64,000 bases of DNA from MWBF01 sp040772005 (GTDB taxonomy: Bacteria; Chloroflexota; Anaerolineae; CG2-30-64-16). The position numbers and the translations under genes were made by a program. Location of the stretch: the NCBI GenBank assembly GCA_040772005.1, contig JAXGYZ010000002.1, forward strand, positions 186,001 to 250,000. The letters run 5' to 3'. A model generated the notes under the pieces. The model made no database searches. It saw nothing but the letters and a program-made list of their open reading frames with translations, and was not told the origin of the DNA. Positions 58,059-64,000 of this stretch are shown here, piece after piece (position 1 is the stretch's first letter; every line of letters starts with the position of its first letter).

Positions 58059-59912
58059 ATGAAAGCTAAGCCGTTTGTCTTGACGATGCTCCTGGTTGCG
58101 GTCTTTGCGTTGACGACCCTCGGTGTCTTCGCCGGGCCGCCTGCCTCGGTGCTTGCGCAGCAGGCGACGCCTCGGCTGGTCGCGACGGTGCCGCCGCCCA
58201 CACGGGTGCCGACGCGCACCGCGAATGATGATCTGGCGCGGGTGAAGGCTGCGGGCAAGATTCTCGTGGGCACCTCCCTGGACAATCCGCCCTTCTCCGG
58301 CTACAGCGATACCTTTGCACCGACCGGCTTCGATATTGCGCTCATGGAAGCGCTGGCGGGCCAGTTGGGTGTGAAGATCGAGTTCAACGATTTCGCTTTC
58401 GAGGGTCTGCTCAGCGCACTGAAGCTGGGCCAGGTCGATGCCGCCATCGCTGCGATCTCGCTGACGCCTCAGCGCCTGGCGGAGGTGGACTTCACCAACA
58501 CCTACTATGTGGGCCGCGATGGACTGCTCGCGCGGCCAGACGCGCCGTTCAGTATTAAGGATATCAACGACCTGGCCCGGCTCAAGGTGGGCGTGCAGCT
58601 TGGCTCGGTCTATCAGACATTCCTCCAGGAGACGTTGGTGGACACCGGGCTGATGCCTGCGCCCAACCTGATGGCCTACATCCGCCCTGAAGAGATGGTG
58701 TGGGCCCTCGAAGATGAACTGCTCGATGTCGCGATGCTCGATCTCGAACCTGCACGCACCTTTGCCGCGCGCGGCAACGTCAGGCTGGTGGGCGAGGGGC
58801 TGTATCCGCAGGTCTATGCCATTGCGGTTCGCAAGGGGTCATCGCTGCGGGTGGAACTCAATCGCGCGTTGGCTGCGCTGCAAGCGCAGGGCGTCATCAA
58901 GCAACTTGCCGGGGAATACCTGGATGTGCAGCCGGTGACGCAGCCTGCGACGCCGACGCCGATTCCGACGCCCGCGTTCACGCCCACGCCCGTGCCCTGC
59001 ACTGATGGCATGGCGTATGTGGCCGACCTGAATTATGACGACCGGAACATGAAGGCGCCGCCACCGCTGCGCCGGGGCCAGAATTTCACCAAGACCTGGC
59101 GCGTGCGCAACTCTGGCAATTGCAGTTGGACCGCCGACTTCGCGCTGACCTACGTCCGCGGCAATGTTGCGGCCGCGCGCATGGGCGGCGAGCCGGTGCC
59201 GGTGGGCCGGATCGTGCTGCCGGGCCAGACGATTGACGTCAGCGTCCCGTTGACCGCGCCGCAGGCTCCCGGCGTCTACCAGGGCTTCTGGCAGATGACC
59301 AACACTGAGGGCGCGCGCTTCGGGCAGACGGTCTGGGTCGGCATCCGCGTCCCTGCACCGCCCACGCCCACGCCGCCGCCACCGCCGCCGGCCGTGGCGG
59401 GCATCAGCTTCTCCGCGGATCGCACGACCATCAAACAGGGCGAGTGCGTCACCTTCCGTTGGGATGTGACCAACGTCAAGGCGGTGTACTTCCACCCGCA
59501 GGGCCAGCCGTTTGATCGGTACGGGGTCGCAGGTCAGGCGAGCAAGCAGGAGTGCCCCGCCGCAACGACGACCTATACGCTGCGCGTGCAGCTCCGGGAT
59601 GACCAGCTCCGGGAGCAGTACATCCAGATCAATGTGACCCCGGCCGATAACACGCCCTTCATCGTGCACTTCAGCAGCAATCCGGCGTATGAGGTGGCGT
59701 CGGGCGCGTGCGTGAACCTGTGGTGGGAGGTGCGTGGGGAGGTCAGCCGGATCGCGCTCGTGCGCAATGGGTTCCCGCTGTGGGACTATGCGCCGGTGCA
59801 GGGTTCGAAGCAGGACTGCCCGACCACGCCCGGCGCCGCGACCTACGAGTTGCAGGCCTTCGGGCCGGGCGGCATCGTGGTGAAGGCGCAGCGCAACATC
59901 GCGGTCCGGTAA
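58059..59912 (+). CDS. Secreted binding protein with NBR1-type Ig-like domain
   Basis: This encodes 617 aa, with GGAGG before the ATG. A signal peptide is followed by a family-3 (GlnH/amino-acid-type) binding domain (residues about 50-290: LVGTSLDNPPFSGYSDTF, GFDIALMEALAGQLGVKIEF, VDFTNTYYVGRDG). A Pro/Thr linker leads to an NBR1-like Ig domain with RRGQNFTKTWRVRNSGNCSW and VSVPLTAPQAPGVYQGFWQM (residues about 325-430), then two more Ig-like units (FSADRTTIKQGECVTFRWDV). No lipobox and no adjacent permease are seen, so it is a secreted orphan sensor or adhesin-like protein rather than a standard transporter part. Confidence 0.85.
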   Translation: MKAKPFVLTMLLVAVFALTTLGVFAGPPASVLAQQATPRLVATVPPPTRVPTRTANDDLARVKAAGKILVGTSLDNPPFSGYSDTFAPTGFDIALMEALAGQLGVKIEFNDFAFEGLLSALKLGQVDAAIAAISLTPQRLAEVDFTNTYYVGRDGLLARPDAPFSIKDINDLARLKVGVQLGSVYQTFLQETLVDTGLMPAPNLMAYIRPEEMVWALEDELLDVAMLDLEPARTFAARGNVRLVGEGLYPQVYAIAVRKGSSLRVELNRALAALQAQGVIKQLAGEYLDVQPVTQPATPTPIPTPAFTPTPVPCTDGMAYVADLNYDDRNMKAPPPLRRGQNFTKTWRVRNSGNCSWTADFALTYVRGNVAAARMGGEPVPVGRIVLPGQTIDVSVPLTAPQAPGVYQGFWQMTNTEGARFGQTVWVGIRVPAPPTPTPPPPPPAVAGISFSADRTTIKQGECVTFRWDVTNVKAVYFHPQGQPFDRYGVAGQASKQECPAATTTYTLRVQLRDDQLREQYIQINVTPADNTPFIVHFSSNPAYEVASGACVNLWWEVRGEVSRIALVRNGFPLWDYAPVQGSKQDCPTTPGAATYELQAFGPGGIVVKAQRNIAVR

Positions 59913-59922
59913 GGTCGACGCC

Positions 59923-59978
59923 GTTTGTAGTAGGCGCTTGAGCGCCCTATACGGGGCGCTGAAGTGCCTGCTACAAAC
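59923..59978. repeat. REP-like palindrome, family 2 copy 2
   Basis: GTTTGTAGTAGGCGCTTGAG with GCGCC (59923-59946) is inverted at 59955-59978. It is the same family as 50484-50539. It lies between convergent genes, a few bases from the stop of the regulator gene. Confidence 0.85.
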
Positions 59979-59982
59979 AGGA

Positions 59983-61104
59983 TTACTCCACCCACTCGAT
60001 GCGGCCGGTCTCGTCCGTCTCATACCCGCCGAGATTTACGATCGCGGCGCGGCCCTCCGCAGACGCCAGCCAGCCGGTCAACCCGCGGGCAGGCTCCGTG
60101 GCGAACACCTCCGCGGGCAGCACCAGGTCATACCGCTCGGTCGTGAGCAGCACGAAGTCGAGTGCGTAGGCCAGCGCGGCGGCTTCCACGCCCATGCCCG
60201 CGTCCGCTCGGCCCTCGGCCACCGCACGCGCGACCTCGGAGTGGGTCGCGACTTCGATGACATAGCCGGTCACGTCCCCCGCGGCGAGGCCGCGCGCGTG
60301 CAGTTGTGCGTCCAGCCAGACGCGCGTGCCCGCGCCGCGCTGCCGGTTGATGAACCGCAGCCCGGGCCGCGCGAGATCGCTGACCGCGGTCACGCCCGCC
60401 GGGTTGCCGGACGGCACGATGAAGCCGAGCCGGCGATGCGCCAGCGTGACCAGCGCGACGCGCCGGCCGGGCAGCAGCCGCCGGACGAACGGCGCGTTGT
60501 AGGTGTCGCTCTCCGCATCCCACAGGTGACACCCGGCCAGGTCCGCCTTCCCCTCGGCCAGCGCGATGAGCCCGCCCAGGCTGCCGGGGAAGGCGACTTC
60601 CAGCGTGCAGCCCGTACAGAGTTGGGGGAAGCGCGCCGCCAGCAGCGAGACGGCCGGATCGTGGCTGCCGGCGAAGCGGAGGATGGTTTGGTCCGCTGCT
60701 TCGCCCGCTGTGGCCTCCGCGGCCAGCGCGCGCCAGCGGTCCAGCGCGGCGCGAAAGGCTGCGTCCGCCTCGACAGGGGTGTAGCCCGCGGCGAGCACTT
60801 CGAGCAGGAAGGCCTCCGCCTGGTGTACGAGCGCGGCCCGGCGCAGCGGCGACCGGTCCCGCGGTGCGGGGGGCAGGGTTGCGCCGATGCGCGTGCCCTG
60901 CCCCGGCCGGCTGATGACGAGGCCCTGCCGCGCCAGCTCCCGGTAGGCCTGCTGCACCGTGCCCGGCGTGCAGCCCCACCGCTCGGCCATCTCTCGGACG
61001 GGCGGCAGCAGGTCGCCCGGTTTCAGCGTCCCTGCCAGCACCTGCTGGCGGACCGCCTCACCGATCTGCTGATACAGCGGCGACTTGTCAGCCATCTTCG
61101 TCAT
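59983..61104 (-). CDS. GntR-type regulator fused to a periplasmic-binding-like domain
   Basis: This encodes 373 aa. The N-terminal winged helix (SPLYQQIGEAVRQQVLAGTLKPGDLLPPVREMAERW, QQAYRELARQGLV) is GntR class. Residues about 135-360 form a PBP-like (PF12727 type) domain with DQTILRFAGSHDPAVSLLAARFP, GLIALAEGKADLAG, FINRQRGAGTRVWLD and VAEGRADAGMGVEAAA, the domain used to sense molybdate or other small ligands. Its regulon is not visible nearby. ATG 61104 lies in a heptamer array; ATG 61095 (MADK) is the alternative. Confidence 0.85.
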   Translation of the reverse strand: MTKMADKSPLYQQIGEAVRQQVLAGTLKPGDLLPPVREMAERWGCTPGTVQQAYRELARQGLVISRPGQGTRIGATLPPAPRDRSPLRRAALVHQAEAFLLEVLAAGYTPVEADAAFRAALDRWRALAAEATAGEAADQTILRFAGSHDPAVSLLAARFPQLCTGCTLEVAFPGSLGGLIALAEGKADLAGCHLWDAESDTYNAPFVRRLLPGRRVALVTLAHRRLGFIVPSGNPAGVTAVSDLARPGLRFINRQRGAGTRVWLDAQLHARGLAAGDVTGYVIEVATHSEVARAVAEGRADAGMGVEAAALAYALDFVLLTTERYDLVLPAEVFATEPARGLTGWLASAEGRAAIVNLGGYETDETGRIEWVE

Positions 61105-61135
61105 TCATAATTCGTAATGCTTAATTCGTAATTCG
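61101..61135. repeat. Heptamer array, five units
   Basis: TCATTCA, TAATTCG, TAATGCT, TAATTCG, TAATTCG run without a gap. No GCATCC core accompanies it. It sits between the regulator start and the stop of the PepF gene, both on the minus strand. Confidence 0.85.
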
Positions 61136-61137
61136 CA

Positions 61138-62943
61138 TCACCCCACCAGCGCGTCCAGCCGGTCCACGAGCCCGGACAGCACCTCGAATGCGGCCTCGAC
61201 CGGCGCAGGCGTCGTCATGTCCACGCCCGCAATCTTGAGCGCGTCTAACTGGTAGACGGAGTTGCCTGCTCGCAGGAACCGCAGGTAATCCTCCGCCGCG
61301 CCGGGCGTGCCGGAGCGGATGCGCCGGGCCAGCGCGTTCGCGGCCGAGATGCCGGTCGCATAGTTGAAGACATAGTAGTCCATGTACAGATGGGCGAAGG
61401 TGGCCCAGGTGATGCCGACGCGTTCCCGATCCACCGCCATGTGGCCGCCATAGCCCTCGCTGAACAGGTCGGCCATCAGCGCGATCATGTCGTCCGCGCT
61501 CATGCCGTCCCCGCGTTCCTCGCGCTGGTGGACCTCCAGCTCGAAGCGCGCCAGGGTCGGCATGATGAAGAAGTAGCGGTGGAAGTTCGACATGGCTTCC
61601 TCGATGACCGTGATGAGGAAGTTCGGCTCCGTCACCGTCTCCAGCAGATGCCCGCGCACCATCGCCTGGTGGAAGTTCGACGCGGTCTCGGCCACCATCA
61701 TGCCGTAGTCACTGTAGAGGACGGGCTGGTTCTGCCAGGTCAGCCGCGAGTGCATGGAGTGGCCCAACTCATGCGCCAGCGTGCTCATGCTGAACACATC
61801 ATCGGTGTAGCTCATCATGATGAACGGGAAGGTGCCGTGCGAGCCGGACGAGAATGCGCCGCCCATCTTGCCCTTGCAGGGATAGACATCCACCCAGCGT
61901 TCTTCCTCGCAGCCGCGGCGCACCGCGGCCACGTATTCCTCGCCCATCGGCGCGAGACCCGCGGTGATGTATTCCACCGCCTGCGCATACGGAATCGCGG
62001 GGCGTTCGGCGGTCAGTGGCGCCCAGATATCGTACGGCTGCAGCGTCTCCACGCCGAACGCACGGCGCCGCACCTGCCAGTAGCGGTGCCACGTCGGCAG
62101 ATTCTTGCGGAAGACGTCGAGCAAGTTATAGAAGACGGACGTGGGCAGGTTGTACTCGAACAGCGACATCTCCAGCGTCGAGGGATGCCGGCGCGCACGC
62201 ATCATGAAGACGTTGTTCTTGACCGAGGTCAGCAAGTTGGAGGCCAGCGTGTTCTTGTACGCCAGGTAGGTGTCGGTGTAGCCCTCGAACGCGGTGCGCC
62301 GGGCCTCCCGGTCAGACTGCGCGTAGATGCCGTCGAGCGTGCCCTGAGTGACGGGGTAGTGCGTGCCGTCGCCGCCGATCGCATCCGGGAAGCGGAAATC
62401 TGCGTCGGCCAGCTTGCTGAAGGTGGCTTCAGCGTTGCCGAACGGGTCGAGCAGCAGGCCCAGCAGTTCCTCGACCTCCGCGGAGCGGACGTGCGCCTGG
62501 CGGCGGAAGAGGTTGTCCACATACTGCTCCAGGTAGACCAGCGTCGGGTCTTCGGCGACCCAGCCGCGCAGCTTCGCCTCGCCCATGCCGAGCAGCTCCG
62601 GGTCCACAAACGCGATGGCTGCCATCGCCTGCCCGTACAGCCCCATCGCGCGGCCGTTGCGCTTGGCGGCTTCCTGGTCGGTCGTATCCACCGCGTAGCT
62701 CATCCCTGCGTAGGTGTAGAGCTTGCCGACGCGGGCCATGATGTCTTGCAGGGCCGTAAATGCCGCGGCCAGCACCGCGGGACTCTCCGCCAGCCGTCCT
62801 ACGTACTGCTTCAGGCCGTCCAGCGCCGCACTCGTGTTGTGATATTCGGCCTCCCAGTCCGCAGGCGTCGGGAAGACGCTGGGTTCATTCCAGGTGAAGC
62901 GAGGGTCGATCTCGCTGTGCGTTGGGATTGTCGATGCGCTCAT
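61138..62943 (-). CDS. pepF: Oligoendopeptidase F
   Basis: This encodes 601 aa, the usual PepF length. The M3 zinc motif is HELGH (His391-His395) in LAHELGHSMHS, with Glu further on in ETASNFHQAM. N-terminal helical parts (RVGKLYTYAGMSYAVDTTDQEA) and the segment GGAFSSGSHGTFPFIMMSY are typical. It cleaves short peptides in the cytosol. The GNAT gene upstream on the same strand is 8 nt away, so they are probably co-transcribed. Confidence 0.94.
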   Translation of the reverse strand: MSASTIPTHSEIDPRFTWNEPSVFPTPADWEAEYHNTSAALDGLKQYVGRLAESPAVLAAAFTALQDIMARVGKLYTYAGMSYAVDTTDQEAAKRNGRAMGLYGQAMAAIAFVDPELLGMGEAKLRGWVAEDPTLVYLEQYVDNLFRRQAHVRSAEVEELLGLLLDPFGNAEATFSKLADADFRFPDAIGGDGTHYPVTQGTLDGIYAQSDREARRTAFEGYTDTYLAYKNTLASNLLTSVKNNVFMMRARRHPSTLEMSLFEYNLPTSVFYNLLDVFRKNLPTWHRYWQVRRRAFGVETLQPYDIWAPLTAERPAIPYAQAVEYITAGLAPMGEEYVAAVRRGCEEERWVDVYPCKGKMGGAFSSGSHGTFPFIMMSYTDDVFSMSTLAHELGHSMHSRLTWQNQPVLYSDYGMMVAETASNFHQAMVRGHLLETVTEPNFLITVIEEAMSNFHRYFFIMPTLARFELEVHQREERGDGMSADDMIALMADLFSEGYGGHMAVDRERVGITWATFAHLYMDYYVFNYATGISAANALARRIRSGTPGAAEDYLRFLRAGNSVYQLDALKIAGVDMTTPAPVEAAFEVLSGLVDRLDALVG

Positions 62944-62951
62944 GGGACTCC

Positions 62952-63800
62952 TTATTCGAAATTATACTCGTTGAAGTCGCACACCGGCCGGTAGCCGATG
63001 CGCTGGTAGATGGTGTTCGATGTCGGGTTCGCCAGATCAGTGAACAGGCAGCAGAACTGCCAGCCCTGGTCGAGCAGGTGCTGGCTCAACGCGGCGACGC
63101 ACGCCGACGCATACCCCCGGTTGCGCAGCTCCGGCGGCGTGTACACCGGGCCGATCGCCATGCCGTGCGTCGTGTGCCGCCCCGTACCTGCGACCGAGAC
63201 CGGTCCGCCCTCATCCCAGATGAAGTACTCGCCTGCCGCGATGCGCTGCGTCAGGTGCTCTGCGATGACCGCCGGGTCATCTGGCGTCAGGTGTGCGTCC
63301 CGGTTGAAGCCGATGATCCATTCGACCAGCAGGGGCAGCTCCTCTGCGCGGGCGAGGCGCAGGTGGCCCGGCACCCCTGATGGCGGGGACACCTGGCGCA
63401 GCTCGTACACGCGCTCGCTCATGCCCGGCCGGCACGGGCGGCCTGTTTCCGTCCGCCATAGCTCTGCGAACGCCCTTGCCGGCACGGACGGGCCGACTAC
63501 TCCCGGCACGCTCCAGCCGCCCGCCAGCAGGTCGGCGACCAGCAGGCGCAGCGGCCCCGGGTCAGCGCCGCGGGCGCTGTGCAGGATCACGCGGTTGGGC
63601 GGGGTCATCACCGCGGCTGCAATCACCGCGTCGCCTTCCGTCACGGTCGCGAGATACGGCGCAAACTTGAACCGTTCGCGATGCTCGATCAGCCGGTTGG
63701 TGATCCCGATCATCAGGTTGTTGGCCGCCTCGGTCTCCTCGAGCGCGGCCTGCACACGGGCCATGAACGCCCGCGCATCCGTGTAGCGGGTCAGTTCCAC
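62952..63800 (-). CDS. GNAT family N-acetyltransferase
   Basis: About 282 aa; GTG 63800 is chosen because GAGAGGA lies 8 nt before. The C-terminal GNAT core has IGPVYTPPELRNRGYASACVAALSQ, the acetyl-CoA pyrophosphate loop (RNRGYA), and YQRIGYRPVCDFNEYNFE as the end of the fold. The N-terminal half is a degenerate acyltransferase-like lobe, as in two-lobed GNATs of the GCN5-related group. The acceptor is unknown. It lies upstream of pepF on the same strand. Confidence 0.85.
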   Translation of the reverse strand: MELTRYTDARAFMARVQAALEETEAANNLMIGITNRLIEHRERFKFAPYLATVTEGDAVIAAAVMTPPNRVILHSARGADPGPLRLLVADLLAGGWSVPGVVGPSVPARAFAELWRTETGRPCRPGMSERVYELRQVSPPSGVPGHLRLARAEELPLLVEWIIGFNRDAHLTPDDPAVIAEHLTQRIAAGEYFIWDEGGPVSVAGTGRHTTHGMAIGPVYTPPELRNRGYASACVAALSQHLLDQGWQFCCLFTDLANPTSNTIYQRIGYRPVCDFNEYNFE

Positions 63801-63828
63801 GTCGTCTTTCCTCTCGGGTCCACAAGCG

Positions 63829-63916
63829 CCCCGGCGACTGCAAGTCGCAGCCACCGTGATCCAGTCTCCGAAGGGAGACTTCGCAATGGTGGCTGCGGTT
63901 TCAACCGCCGGGAAGG
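63829..63916. repeat. Palindromic repeat, family 3
   Basis: CCCCGGCGACTGCAAGTCGC with AGCCACC is opposed by GGTGGCTGCGG and AACCGCCGGG across about 40 nt. It resembles the element at about 54079-54153 in the CGGC-ACTG-AAGT-GC pattern. Confidence 0.75.
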
Positions 63917-63921
63917 ATCTT

Positions 63922-64000
63922 CTATCGCTTGTTCTCCTCCACCTCGGCCATCATCTCGACCACGCTCGCGCGGCCCGCAGCCGTGTCCGCGCCCAGCATC
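63922..64000 (-). CDS. C-terminal fragment of an unidentified gene
   Basis: A minus-strand frame ends with TAG at 63922-63924 and reads back as MLGADTAAGRASVVEMMAEVEENKR to the window edge. It is probably the tail of a gene that starts outside the window. Charge and lack of hydrophobic residues suggest a soluble helical end. No family can be named from 25 residues. Confidence 0.45.
   Translation of the reverse strand, partial: MLGADTAAGRASVVEMMAEVEENKR

Overview
The window is a GC-rich, densely coded bacterial chromosome segment, probably from a member of the Chloroflexota (Anaerolineae/Caldilineae-like). This assignment is inference, resting on the gene mix: lipobox-bearing secreted proteins, an NBR1-type Ig domain on a secreted binding protein, a membrane-anchored MsrP, a DUF3090 protein, menaquinone methylation, and heptamer repeat arrays in the gaps. 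I see no rRNA, tRNA, CRISPR array, prophage or transposase. The left edge cuts a DUF255 thioredoxin-fold gene and the right edge cuts an unidentified gene.

Layout. 1-8.2 kb: DUF255 protein, secreted lipase lipoprotein, DUF3090 protein, RfbC, a YprB-like nuclease with C-terminal repeats, and an acyl-CoA ligase behind a near-consensus promoter. 8.3-18.1 kb: EamA transporter, two dolichyl-phosphate-type glycosyltransferases, a methyltransferase, and a tight group of class A penicillin-binding protein, SurE, PH/DUF1648 membrane protein and DUF92 protein. 18.1-22.2 kb: cold-shock/DUF1294 fusion, orphan beta-class DNA methyltransferase, and a radical SAM protein with two tiny downstream genes. 22.2-26.9 kb: a DtxR/MntR repressor divergent from an iron(III)-type ABC operon, with one palindrome covering both -10 boxes. 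27-32 kb: ClpB, an AhpD-like protein and MsrP/MsrQ. 32-40.8 kb: HAD phosphatase and GT4 glycosyltransferase, divergent from a six-gene run in which a NitT/TauT-type ABC transporter is joined by overlapping genes to a trimeric, probably electron-bifurcating [FeFe] hydrogenase. 40.9-50.5 kb: GyrB, a membrane protein, SAM hydrolase, MurA (aspartate in place of the usual cysteine), an uncharacterised membrane protein, a SLC13/ArsB-type permease with a CBS protein, and MenG/UbiE. 50.5-53.9 kb: an ECF-type S component with a NitT-type ATPase and permease but no binding protein, and an alpha/beta hydrolase. 54.2-64 kb: HypE-like protein (predicted leaderless mRNA), YesL-like protein, M20 peptidase, YbaY-like lipoprotein, secreted binding protein with NBR1-like Ig domain, GntR regulator with a binding-protein domain, PepF and GNAT.

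The intergenic DNA is unusually structured. At least five copies of a composite element occur, built from GCATCCTGAGCGG / AGTCGAAGGATGC modules and usually abutted by tandem 7-nt arrays. Further palindromic families and one 26-bp perfect hairpin are also present. Several genes end inside the 7-nt arrays, and one array sits inside a reading frame. These repeats and the transporter-hydrogenase operon are the most interesting parts of the window.
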